Shown: positions 1-6,417 of the stretch, piece after piece | Layout of the letters: every line of letters starts with the position of its first letter | Position numbering within the stretch: position 1 is the first letter of the stretch | Made by a program: the position numbers and the translations under genes | Virus record (IMG/VR): IMGVR_UViG_3300025137_005412 | Coordinates: 62,001-126,000 of that record | DNA from: a virus | Length of the DNA: 64,000 nucleotides | Reading direction: 5' to 3' (one strand) | Notes under the pieces: generated by a model | Seen by the model: the letters and a program-made list of their open reading frames with translations, nothing else | The model's database searches: none | Told to the model about the DNA's origin: nothing

Positions 1-132
1 ATCGTAAAAATCGTCTAAAGGGTTATCAGGTAGATTATACTTCTTTTTACGATCTTTTTCCGCTTGTTCTTTTTCTTCTTTAGTTAGGCCGCGATCTTTC
101 AGAGGTCTAGCCTCCATAAATCGGTCTGTCAT
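1..132 (-). CDS. hypothetical protein, N-terminal part only
   Basis: An open frame starts at an ATG at 132 and runs off the left edge, so only the first 44 residues are visible. They are very polar, with a Lys/Glu-rich helical stretch (around residues 17-31) followed by a Pro/Asp-rich tail. The next minus-strand gene ends 10 bases upstream, which suggests the same transcription unit. I do not recognise a family, and no function can be given from the fragment. Confidence 0.55.
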   Translation of the reverse strand, partial: MTDRFMEARPLKDRGLTKEEKEQAEKDRKKKYNLPDNPLDDFYD

Positions 133-142
133 ACTATATTTA

Positions 143-571
143 TTACCCGATATTATCAAGTGCATCTCTGACAAATTTGATATTATCAGCATTATTATCT
201 AACACTTTAATAGCATCATCCATATAAGTTATGTAGTCTGTTTCTTGTTCTATCTCTCTAACAATCACATCAACTTTATCATGTATAGGATCATCGTGAT
301 CTACTAGGTCCCATATCTTATAGCCAATAGATTCAATCTCACTTACTTTTTCTTTGAAAAATTTTTGAGCCTGTTCTTTATTGTAGCTATCCATAATAGT
401 ATCATAATCTCTGCTACCTTTTTCAGCAACTGAGAGTACTAGCTCATCATCACTTGACCAAGCTTCGTACAGTACATACTCTTTGCCATCTCTGACACCT
501 TGAACACGAATGATCTTTTCTTCATCAGTATAGTTATCTTCAATAACATTTTTTAAATTTTCTAGTTTCAT
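143..571 (-). CDS. hypothetical acidic protein (142 aa)
   Basis: Complete minus-strand frame of 142 residues, acidic, with no signal peptide or membrane segment, and probably an alpha/beta cytoplasmic protein. A weak AGTAGG ribosome site lies a few bases before the ATG. It sits directly downstream of another small unknown gene (2-base gap), in the small-gene area typical of early regions of T4-like phages. I do not recognise a family. The call rests on intact length, tight packing and phage-like context only. Confidence 0.6.
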   Translation of the reverse strand: MKLENLKNVIEDNYTDEEKIIRVQGVRDGKEYVLYEAWSSDDELVLSVAEKGSRDYDTIMDSYNKEQAQKFFKEKVSEIESIGYKIWDLVDHDDPIHDKVDVIVREIEQETDYITYMDDAIKVLDNNADNIKFVRDALDNIG

Positions 572-573
572 AT

Positions 574-915
574 TTACCTACTTTCTTGGATTAATCTTGG
601 AGTGTGAGCATTTCTTTCCATTTTTGAAAAGTATTCTGACCACCATTTATCAGTACTAGTTTCTCTGACTTCAGAGGTCTTGATTACTTGTTTTAAAGTA
701 ATAAGATCTGCTTCATAAAAATCTAATAACATATCAGTGAATGGATTTCTGTCATTTGATTTCCATTTGATTTCATTGCCATCAGCATAAAAATCATCTT
801 TATATGTTTCTACTGCATTTTGTGTAGTAGACCATTGATAATTGTAGAACTCATCATTTCTCTTATAGTCTCTACCAGCGATAGTCACTTCATTAAATAA
901 TTTTTTATCTTTCAT
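574..915 (-). CDS. hypothetical protein (113 aa)
   Basis: The frame can be extended upstream to 936, but I place the start at 915 because that ATG has a good GGAG site six bases before it, whereas the upstream ATG has none. The product is about 113 residues, soluble, and rich in Trp, Tyr, Asp and Lys, with no membrane segment. It is followed after 2 bases by the next unknown gene, so the two are probably co-transcribed from the GTATAAT element in the gap upstream. No family recognised. Confidence 0.6.
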   Translation of the reverse strand: MKDKKLFNEVTIAGRDYKRNDEFYNYQWSTTQNAVETYKDDFYADGNEIKWKSNDRNPFTDMLLDFYEADLITLKQVIKTSEVRETSTDKWWSEYFSKMERNAHTPRLIQESR

Positions 916-1015
916 ATATTCTCCTTTGTTAATCATTTATATGTACCATTCTATACAGGTTATACAGTAATGTACAACGTTTTATGCGTTTCTTTAAGAT
1001 TAAATTGTTATAAGA

Positions 1016-1104
1016 AAACAACTACTTAGACCTAAACTGTTAATAACTTTTAGATTATACTTTAAAATCAACAACTTAAACTTTCGTTTGTTATCAACCA
1101 CTTA
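1016..1104 (-). repeat. intergenic repeat element, copy 3 and partial copies
   Basis: On the minus strand, 1104-1081 matches the 24-base repeat seen at 2161-2138 and 2107-2084 at 21 of 24 positions (TAAGTGGTTGAT then AACAAACGAAAG). Two weaker TAAGTNGTTG-type copies follow. The first three bases of the good copy are the TAA stop of the SprT-like gene. The element lies just before a GTATAAT promoter candidate. This gap holds no tRNA and no additional gene that I can see. Confidence 0.55.
1054..1059 (-). promoter_or_regulatory. putative -10 element (GTATAAT), early/middle type
   Basis: Read on the minus strand this is TATAAT preceded by G, in the 186-base gap before the gene at 915. The same GTATAAT element occurs before other minus-strand genes in this window (2039, 3327, 5945, 6332, 21517). 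No convincing -35 box is visible, so it may need a phage activator. Inference from sequence only. Confidence 0.4.
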
Positions 1105-1734
1105 AAGTTTTTTCCTCATAGCAGCCATTTTTTGTCTAGCGGTGTGCCATCTTGAAAAGGAATAAGGTGTAGGATGCTTACCTAGCTTGAGACCTTCTTT
1201 TCTAAATTCTGATTTAAGAACATCATGACATTCTCTACCCATAAATGCTGATACTAGTTTTAAGAGTACATTACGGTATTCACGACCATGATGCATCTGA
1301 CCTGCGGCATGAGATAATTCATGAAGTAGAACATATAGATTATAACCATGTTTCTGATCAAGTGTAATCTCATATATGTATGCCCAGCCATGACAACCAC
1401 GACCATTGTAGTTTGCCTTATCTCTAAGCTTTACTTTATGACCACCCTTAGCGTCAGCTTTTATAAATGCTGAGGACTTACAAATCCTATTGCATCTTTG
1501 CTGAGCCTCTTTAAGAGTCTTATAATATTCTTGTTTGTGTTTAAATGCTGGTGTTCTGTATAGTGCTCTTTCTGCTCTATATACTTTACCAGCTTCGGTA
1601 TCTCGTTTATTTTCCATACGAGACATGCTGTGTTTTTTCTTATGCTGATTGAGATATCTGATATAAGCTCGTTGCTCGCCAACAAGGATATCCTCCCTCT
1701 CATTGACATCGTTTTTAAACGACTGATAGTCCAT
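1102..1734 (-). CDS. SprT-like zinc metalloprotease
   Basis: 210 residues. The HExxH zinc motif (HELSH, residues 138-142) is followed by a His-rich stretch (H148-H149) and REYRN, a pattern typical of SprT/Spartan-like metallopeptidases, which in cells cut DNA-protein crosslinks. The N-terminal 100 residues are basic and helical and could bind DNA. The start at 1734 has a GAGG site upstream. SprT-like genes are seen in some large phages. A role in clearing proteins from DNA, or in processing a phage or host protein, is inference. Substrate unknown. Confidence 0.7.
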   Translation of the reverse strand: MDYQSFKNDVNEREDILVGEQRAYIRYLNQHKKKHSMSRMENKRDTEAGKVYRAERALYRTPAFKHKQEYYKTLKEAQQRCNRICKSSAFIKADAKGGHKVKLRDKANYNGRGCHGWAYIYEITLDQKHGYNLYVLLHELSHAAGQMHHGREYRNVLLKLVSAFMGRECHDVLKSEFRKEGLKLGKHPTPYSFSRWHTARQKMAAMRKKL

Positions 1735-1760
1735 ACTTAAGTTGTCCTCTCTGTTAGTAT

Positions 1761-2003
1761 TTATTTCATGTCATTCAAAGTCGTATCGTCAGTAGAGTCT
1801 TTATTAGACTGGCGCTTAGATTGCCAGTTATTGATATGATTTTGAATTTGTTTCTGAGTAAGTTTGATTTTGAAATTCTCAGGAAAGTCTTTTCTTTCTT
1901 GAAGTAGGTTTTCAAGAAATTTGATTTTAGCTTTTTTAGTAGGTAAAGCTTGGAATGGTTGATATAAAGTTTCTGTTTTGTTTTGTTGAGTGTATTTTGT
2001 CAT
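1761..2003 (-). CDS. hypothetical basic protein (80 aa)
   Basis: 80 residues, Gln/Lys/Asn-rich, mostly helical and basic, with no membrane segment. It ends 26 bases before the SprT-like gene start and has its own candidate promoter (2039-2044) upstream. The ribosome site is poor (AAAGAAAG). I do not recognise a family. It could be a small nucleic-acid-binding protein from its composition, but nothing in the sequence proves that. Confidence 0.5.
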   Translation of the reverse strand: MTKYTQQNKTETLYQPFQALPTKKAKIKFLENLLQERKDFPENFKIKLTQKQIQNHINNWQSKRQSNKDSTDDTTLNDMK

Positions 2004-2038
2004 AATTGTAATTGGTACTTTCTTTGTTGATTATTAAA

Positions 2039-2044
2039 ATTATA
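2039..2044 (-). promoter_or_regulatory. putative -10 element (GTATAAT)
   Basis: Minus-strand TATAAT preceded by G, about 35 bases before the ATG at 2003 and just downstream of the two 24-base repeats of this gap. The arrangement stop codon, repeat, GTATAAT is the same as in the 916-1101 gap, which makes a functional promoter cassette more likely. Confidence 0.45.
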
Positions 2045-2083
2045 CTCATTTTATCAAATTTTTATACGTTTGTAAAACAGTTT

Positions 2084-2161
2084 GTTTCGTTTGGAATCAA
2101 CCACTTAGAAAAAAGGCTTTAGAAACAATCACTTATAGTTTCGTTTGGAATCAACTACTTA
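2084..2161 (-). repeat. 24-base direct repeats (two near-perfect copies)
   Basis: On the minus strand, 2161-2138 and 2107-2084 read TAAGTRGTTGATTCCAAACG then AAAC, differing at one base, with a weaker copy (TAAGTGATTG) between them. The first copy begins exactly with the TAA stop codon of the MaoC-like gene. The start-to-start spacing is 54 bases. A third copy lies at 1104-1081. They may be protein-binding sites, RNA 3'-end elements, or boundaries of exchangeable gene cassettes. Confidence 0.65.
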
Positions 2162-2617
2162 TGCGAAGACGTGTAAATTAATCCAGTCACAGGTCATAGC
2201 GGGCTTCTTTTCTCCCTCTATTTCAATAACTATATCTATTGTTGTTCTAAACTTATTACCTAGTTTCTTATATGATTTAAGAGTAAAGTGAGCTCTGATT
2301 TTCTGATCAGCTTTTACTGCTTGTCTAAATTTTAGATTCTCTACTCCAACATTAGTAGCAAAGACCTGACCAGCAAAAGGTTTAATAATCTCATAACTAA
2401 ATTTTGGTAGTAGGGAAACAATGAGAAATCCATGAGATATGATACCACCAAATGGTGTAGCCTTAGCATAGTTCTCATCAGTATGGATTGGTTGATCATC
2501 ACCAATCAATGCACCATATAATTGTATTAGTTCTCTATCAATGGTTTCCCATGATGAAGTTAACTTTACTCCAATATGTTCTTTATATTTTTTGTCAGCT
2601 GCATCAATGGTGTTCAA
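2159..2617 (-). CDS. MaoC-like (R)-specific enoyl-CoA hydratase
   Basis: 152 residues forming one hot-dog-fold MaoC domain. The hydratase-2 signature is intact: Gly-Asp (G39-D40) followed by Pro-Ile-His (H45) and Ala further on, then the SHG motif at 61-63. Cellular homologues hydrate trans-2-enoyl-CoA to (R)-3-hydroxyacyl-CoA in fatty-acid or polyhydroxyalkanoate metabolism. It starts with an ATGA overlap on the glutaredoxin gene, so the two are translationally coupled. With the desaturase at 23839 it is one of two lipid-related genes here. The acyl substrate is unknown. Confidence 0.82.
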   Translation of the reverse strand: MNTIDAADKKYKEHIGVKLTSSWETIDRELIQLYGALIGDDQPIHTDENYAKATPFGGIISHGFLIVSLLPKFSYEIIKPFAGQVFATNVGVENLKFRQAVKADQKIRAHFTLKSYKKLGNKFRTTIDIVIEIEGEKKPAMTCDWINLHVFA

Positions 2618-2850
2618 AGTTTTTTCTCATCCAATTGTTTTTTGAATTGATCATATCCACCAATATTATTATCATCAACAAAGATCTGTGGAAATGTTCT
2701 TGCATTTGGTTGTAGTTCTAATAACTCTTCCATTGTAAAATCTTTATTCAACATTAGCTTCTCATAAGTATGTTCAGTTAATTTCTTTGCTTCTCTCTCA
2801 GCCATATCACAGTATGGACATGGAGTTTTACTATAAATTTTTATATGCAT
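2614..2850 (-). CDS. glutaredoxin
   Basis: 78 residues, the usual size for a small dithiol glutaredoxin. It has the CPYC active site (C11, C14), the cis-proline motif TFPQIF and the GG motif near the C-terminus that binds glutathione. It would reduce disulfides or glutathionylated proteins. It follows the peroxiredoxin gene after 2 bases and overlaps the MaoC gene by 4. Glutaredoxin is a known electron donor for Prx5-type peroxiredoxins, so the pair probably works together. T4-like phages also use glutaredoxins for ribonucleotide reductase, an alternative role. Confidence 0.9.
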   Translation of the reverse strand: MHIKIYSKTPCPYCDMAEREAKKLTEHTYEKLMLNKDFTMEELLELQPNARTFPQIFVDDNNIGGYDQFKKQLDEKKL

Positions 2851-2852
2851 GA

Positions 2853-3296
2853 TTAAGCCTGTAAATATGTTAGCATTGTCTTAGCATCAGAACATTCAAA
2901 TGGATCAGCATCTACTTCACATTCATTGCATTTACCTTCTTCAACAAACATCTTTACAACTTGACCGTCATGTAATAAAGATGAATAACGCCATGATCTT
3001 GAACCAAATCCTTTATTCTTCTTAGTCACTAACATGTTTAGTTTGTTTGTTAGGTCACCATTGCCATCGGCAATATATTTTACTTTAGTAATTTCTTGCT
3101 TTTCAAACCAAGCTTTCATTACGAATTCATCATTTACTGAGATACAATATACCTCATCAATACCACACTTTTTAATCTCGTCATATAGTTCTTCATAACC
3201 TGGTAAATGTTGTGTAGAACAAGTTGGTGTAAATGCACCAGGCAATCCAAAGATTACCACTTTCTTATTATCGAATAGCTCTTTAAACTGAGACAT
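2853..3296 (-). CDS. peroxiredoxin, Prx5-like
   Basis: 147 residues. The N-terminal motif PGAFTPTC places the peroxidatic cysteine at C26, in the P-x3-T-x2-C setting of the Prx5 family, and the VNDEFVMKAW segment is typical of that group. Further Cys residues (for example in the KCNECEVD segment near residue 125) could act as resolving cysteines. It would reduce hydrogen peroxide or alkyl hydroperoxides. A good AGGAG site precedes the ATG, and a GTATAAT promoter candidate lies at 3327-3332. It heads the Prx-Grx-MaoC cassette. In some bacteria Prx5 and Grx are fused; here they are adjacent genes. Confidence 0.88.
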   Translation of the reverse strand: MSQFKELFDNKKVVIFGLPGAFTPTCSTQHLPGYEELYDEIKKCGIDEVYCISVNDEFVMKAWFEKQEITKVKYIADGNGDLTNKLNMLVTKKNKGFGSRSWRYSSLLHDGQVVKMFVEEGKCNECEVDADPFECSDAKTMLTYLQA

Positions 3297-3326
3297 ACTT
3301 TCTCCTTTACTTTAGTTTCTATAGGT

Positions 3327-3332
3327 ATTATA
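3327..3332 (-). promoter_or_regulatory. putative -10 element (GTATAAT)
   Basis: Minus-strand AAGTATAATACC about 30 bases before the peroxiredoxin ATG, in the 40-base gap between the glycosyltransferase stop and the peroxiredoxin start. It would drive the Prx-Grx-MaoC cassette. Confidence 0.45.
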
Positions 3333-3336
3333 CTTA

Positions 3337-4665
3337 TTATGCGAAAAAACTTTCAAGATCAGAAGCTTTTTCTTTTTGATGTACAGCTTTAGTTTTACTT
3401 ACTATATCTGAATACACATCGATAGCATCACAGTGAGACTTCCAAAACTCAAAAGCTTTATGTCTTTCTTCATCTCTCTTAGAATGATTAGTACTTAACA
3501 TTGATAATGTATCAGCAACCGCTGTATACTCATGATTAATCAAAGCTACCTTATGAGCATCTGCACCATAATTTCTTTGTTTAAAATTATCTGTAAGGAA
3601 CACTGTACCACTATTTTCACATGCAATAACTGGATCACCAATCTTATTGTGAATAATATGAGCACCAAAATGTTCATGGAATATAGGAACTGTACCAGCA
3701 CCTAAACAATCTGCATGACAGTATTCTATATTTGCACCATATTGTTCTGGCTTGAGATGATATAGATCAGAACCAAACATAGACTTTGCCATTCTTAACA
3801 TCATATCATGGTGTTGATAGCCAGGATAAAGATAAGCACCTTTATTTAGTTCTTCTTCACCATATTCAAACTTACCAGTTTCATCATATTCTTTTTCAGG
3901 CCTAAACTTATTTACTACATTCCATCTTGTTGATGGATCCTTATCATTTTTATATAAGATACCTTTATAACCTATTGATGCTTCTAATCCTTCAAGTATT
4001 GTAATGAATCCTCTATCCATCATTTTTTCTTGATGAAAATCAATTAGTTGCTGTGGACCTTTCCATCCAGCAGATCTACCAACCCATCTAATAATCTTTT
4101 CTTGTTCTTCAATTGGTTGCCAATACTTTTCTTTACCTTCATCAAAGTTATAACCTACACCTGCAGTTGTAATAGGAACTGAAATGTTTTCTTTCTCACA
4201 CCATTTAGAAAATGGATTAGTTGTAGCATGAGTCATAATAACATCTAAACATTCTAATACTTCTTTAAGTTTAGCATTACGATGAATTGATTGAATATTA
4301 TGATCAACCTGAACAATGCTTTTCTTAACATTAATTTTTTTTAATAACTCTATGAAGTTGTCAACACATTGTTCAGGGTGATTTTTAGATGGAACAGAAA
4401 AGACAATCAAAGCTTCACACTCATTTATCTCATCAATGACCTCAGTACAAGTCATTAGATCTGGAAACTTCTTAGTTGATTTACTAATATCTGACCAGTC
4501 TGCTCCTCTAAAATAGTTTACATCAAACTCCATGGAGTTTTGTCTTGGCCATACTTTATCCATAGTGGCATAGACTTTTACACCCATTAGTTTTTGGAAT
4601 TCTACTACATTCTTTGTGACACCGCAACCTTCGACACCACGACCCATAAGTACTGCTACAGTCAT
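3337..4665 (-). CDS. T4 alpha-glucosyltransferase (AGT)-like glycosyltransferase
   Basis: 442 residues, against about 400 for T4 AGT. From memory of the T4 protein, several blocks align well: the N-terminal Gly-rich loop (GRGVEGCGVTK, residues 8-18; T4 has ARGLEGCGVTK), a DHN-x-QS-x-HRN block, RWVGRSAGWKG followed by FH, and an EGLEAS block (T4 EGLERS). T4 AGT moves glucose from UDP-glucose onto hydroxymethylcytosine in DNA. The GalE-like gene overlaps the start by 4 bases (ATGA), so sugar-nucleotide supply is coupled. No hydroxymethylase or glycosylatable base pathway is visible in this window, so the acceptor (DNA base or glycan) is open. Confidence 0.8.
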   Translation of the reverse strand: MTVAVLMGRGVEGCGVTKNVVEFQKLMGVKVYATMDKVWPRQNSMEFDVNYFRGADWSDISKSTKKFPDLMTCTEVIDEINECEALIVFSVPSKNHPEQCVDNFIELLKKINVKKSIVQVDHNIQSIHRNAKLKEVLECLDVIMTHATTNPFSKWCEKENISVPITTAGVGYNFDEGKEKYWQPIEEQEKIIRWVGRSAGWKGPQQLIDFHQEKMMDRGFITILEGLEASIGYKGILYKNDKDPSTRWNVVNKFRPEKEYDETGKFEYGEEELNKGAYLYPGYQHHDMMLRMAKSMFGSDLYHLKPEQYGANIEYCHADCLGAGTVPIFHEHFGAHIIHNKIGDPVIACENSGTVFLTDNFKQRNYGADAHKVALINHEYTAVADTLSMLSTNHSKRDEERHKAFEFWKSHCDAIDVYSDIVSKTKAVHQKEKASDLESFFA

Positions 4666-5543
4666 TTGTTTTTACCTCTCTCTAAATTATACTGATCCAT
4701 ACACATATCTTCTAAACTCTTTGTTAGTGTAATCTTTTCTGATAATGTATCTACAGTTGAAGATTCAGCATCGCCTTCACGTCTACCACTTATCTTTATT
4801 GCTACACCTTTACCAGTGACTTTTCTCATTGTTTCAATAACTTCATTTACTGAATAACCTTCATTAGAACCTAAACATTCGTATGGTGTATTTGATGGTC
4901 CATCATCAACAGCATTACATATTGCATTTGCTAGGTCAACCACATGTACATAATCTCGTATGCATGTACCGTCTTTAGTATTATAATCAGTACCATATAC
5001 TTCCATCCAATCTCGTTTACCGCATGCAACCTCAGCAGCTACCCTTATTAAATGAGTTGATGGACCTATTTGTTTGTGTACACCATCTGAACCTGATACA
5101 TTGAAGAATCTAAATATTGTATATCCACCAGCTTTTTCTTTAATAACATCTTCAGCAGCTACTTTTGATTTGGCATAAGGTGATGCCATTTCCCATGCGG
5201 CTGATGTAGATGCAAATAAGATATGAGCCTTTGGAAACATTTCACATACACTTAATGTACCCATTACATTACTCACATAATAATCTGATGGTCTCTTCAT
5301 ACTTTCAGGTACTACTGACAATCCACCTAAATGAACTACTGCTTCATAGTCCGGATATAATTGAGATTTTCTATAGTCTCTTACATTATTATTATAATAA
5401 TTCTTTAAGTATTGGTTTACATCATTCTTATCTTCTCCATGAATATTAATATCCATGCCATCAATAATATGACCACGTTCATTTAGTATCTTACATACAT
5501 GTGAACCAATATATCCATTACAACCTGTGACTAAGACTCGCAT
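4662..5543 (-). CDS. UDP-glucose 4-epimerase-like SDR (GalE-like)
   Basis: 293 residues of the extended short-chain dehydrogenase family. The N-terminal Rossmann motif VTGCNGYIGSH binds NAD, and the catalytic Ser/Thr (STSAAW) and YAKSK (Tyr-x3-Lys) are present. An RDYVHVVDLA block, typical of GalE, is also visible. It likely interconverts UDP-glucose and UDP-galactose or a related sugar. It is a little short of the usual 320-340 residues. It overlaps the cytidylyltransferase gene by 13 bases and the AGT-like gene by 4. The exact sugar is inference. Confidence 0.85.
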   Translation of the reverse strand: MRVLVTGCNGYIGSHVCKILNERGHIIDGMDINIHGEDKNDVNQYLKNYYNNNVRDYRKSQLYPDYEAVVHLGGLSVVPESMKRPSDYYVSNVMGTLSVCEMFPKAHILFASTSAAWEMASPYAKSKVAAEDVIKEKAGGYTIFRFFNVSGSDGVHKQIGPSTHLIRVAAEVACGKRDWMEVYGTDYNTKDGTCIRDYVHVVDLANAICNAVDDGPSNTPYECLGSNEGYSVNEVIETMRKVTGKGVAIKISGRREGDAESSTVDTLSEKITLTKSLEDMCMDQYNLERGKNK

Positions 5544-5938
5544 ACTCTTCTCCTTAAATCTGACGATGAGAATCTATGTTCTCGTTTATTAAAATACAAA
5601 GATATACCACGCTTCTTACATACATCTTTACCAGTAAAATCTTTTTCTCTATACTCATCACCAAGAATTCTAACATCAATAGTATATAGTTCTAATATAT
5701 CTTCTAAATCTTTTTCAGTAGCATAAGGAATAATCTCATCAACATACTTTACTGCTTTGAGTTGTGTATATCTTTCTACTAAAGTTTGAATGGGTGAGTT
5801 CTTTTCTTTTCTATCAATCGATGGATCCACTTGCAAAGCACATATAAGATAATCACATTGTGACTTTGCATCTCTTAACATTTGTACATGACCTGCATGT
5901 AGCAAATCAAATGATGAACAGCTGAATCCAATCTTCAT
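5531..5938 (-). CDS. nucleotidyltransferase, TagD/glycerol-3-phosphate cytidylyltransferase-like
   Basis: 135 residues, one cytidylyltransferase domain of normal length. The nucleotide-binding HAGH motif (HxGH) is near residue 15, RILGDEY lies in the middle, and SSSDLRRR near the C-terminus stands in for the ISST-x-x-R motif. Family members join CTP to glycerol phosphate or ribitol phosphate, or ATP to heptose phosphate or pantetheine phosphate. It is the first gene of a sugar cassette with GalE and AGT-like proteins, suggesting an activated polyol or sugar precursor. The start lies six bases after a GTATAAT element, with almost no leader. Confidence 0.82.
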   Translation of the reverse strand: MKIGFSCSSFDLLHAGHVQMLRDAKSQCDYLICALQVDPSIDRKEKNSPIQTLVERYTQLKAVKYVDEIIPYATEKDLEDILELYTIDVRILGDEYREKDFTGKDVCKKRGISLYFNKREHRFSSSDLRRRVCES

Positions 5939-5944
5939 AGTAGT

Positions 5945-5950
5945 ATTATA
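5945..5950 (-). promoter_or_regulatory. putative -10 element (GTATAAT) for the sugar cassette
   Basis: Minus-strand GGGGTATAATACTACTATG. The ATG of the cytidylyltransferase follows the hexamer by only six bases, so a transcript from here would have almost no 5' leader. It lies immediately after the hairpin at 5958-5985. Confidence 0.4.
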
Positions 5951-5957
5951 CCCCGAA

Positions 5958-5985
5958 ATGGGAGGAATATTTCTACTCCTCCCAT
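5958..5985 (-). terminator. hairpin, possible weak terminator of the HTH gene
   Basis: Perfect 9-base inverted repeat (ATGGGAGGA / TCCTCCCAT) with a 10-base loop, 22 bases after the stop of the helix-turn-helix gene in the transcribed direction. There is only a short T run after it (ATTTCGGGG), so as an intrinsic terminator it is weak. It may instead stabilise the mRNA 3' end or separate two transcription units. Confidence 0.5.
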
Positions 5986-6007
5986 AACAATAACAAATAA
6001 GGTTAGT

Positions 6008-6271
6008 TTATACTAAGCCTTGCGCAATTGCTTGGTAGCCCGCTGCTACAACAGCTCGTGTTGGAGTACCTAAACGATACCTTAATGCACGAAGACTGCT
6101 AGATTTAGCAGGTCTGTTGCCGTAGATAGCATAACCTTTATTTCTAAGGTTTGCAACCACTGCAGTTGGGTTAGCCATGTTAAATCTGTCTCTCATTTGA
6201 GCAACAGTTAACTCAGCACCATTTGATAGAGCATCAATTACTTTGCTCTCTTGGGATTTTGTTTTAGCCAT
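6008..6271 (-). CDS. small helix-turn-helix DNA-binding protein
   Basis: I start this at the ATG at 6271, which has an AGGAG site seven bases upstream. The frame continues upstream but without a ribosome site. The product is 87 residues and basic. Residues about 8-52 look like a winged helix-turn-helix: a first helix, then LTVAQMRDRF and a recognition helix with PTAVVANLRNKGY, the pattern of small phage HTH proteins conserved in marine T4-like phages. It is transcribed divergently from the curli operon, so it is a candidate regulator of the 6272-6417 control region. That role is inference. Confidence 0.72.
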   Translation of the reverse strand: MAKTKSQESKVIDALSNGAELTVAQMRDRFNMANPTAVVANLRNKGYAIYGNRPAKSSSLRALRYRLGTPTRAVVAAGYQAIAQGLV

Positions 6272-6331
6272 TTGTATTTTCTCCTTACTTAGTCTAAAAA
6301 ATATGTTAATTAATTTTAACATCACGAATAG

Positions 6332-6337
6332 ATTATA
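6332..6337 (-). promoter_or_regulatory. putative -10 element (GTATAAT) for the HTH gene
   Basis: Minus-strand AGAGTATAATCTATTC, about 60 bases before the ATG at 6271. The leader that follows contains a GTTAA/TTAAC inverted repeat. Same GTATAAT core as other minus-strand genes here. Confidence 0.45.
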
Positions 6338-6375
6338 CTCTTTATCTCGATTTTTTTCATTTTCTTTTAGAGTGA

Positions 6376-6397
6376 GTACCCGCACCCCCGCGGGTAC
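6376..6397. promoter_or_regulatory. GC-rich palindrome upstream of the curli operon, candidate operator
   Basis: GTACCCGC, six bases (ACCCCC), then GCGGGTAC: a perfect 8-base inverted repeat of almost pure G+C in an AT-rich genome. It sits in the divergent control region, 8 bases before the late-promoter motif at 6406-6413. It lacks a T run on either side, so it is not a simple terminator. The 8-mer GCGGGTAC recurs at 13517 inside the last gene of the same operon. Confidence 0.5.
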
Positions 6398-6405
6398 ACA
6401 CGGGT

Positions 6406-6413
6406 AATAAATA
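6406..6413 (+). promoter_or_regulatory. late-promoter-like motif AATAAATA of the curli operon
   Basis: AATAAATA resembles the T4 late promoter TATAAATA. It ends exactly four bases before the ATG at 6418, the same spacing as at 21534, 36927, 41059, 43458 and 60648. If it is a -10 element, transcription would start at or next to the start codon. No ribosome site is visible. Confidence 0.5.
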
Positions 6414-6417
6414 ATGT

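Noticed and set aside
1461-1709. 82-residue frame within the SprT-like gene
   Set aside because: It is a same-strand frame-shifted shadow of the metalloprotease gene with no ribosome site and no family features.
6376-6397. Rho-independent terminator reading of the GC-rich palindrome
   Set aside because: It lies in a divergent promoter region, so no transcript should end there, and neither side has a T run.
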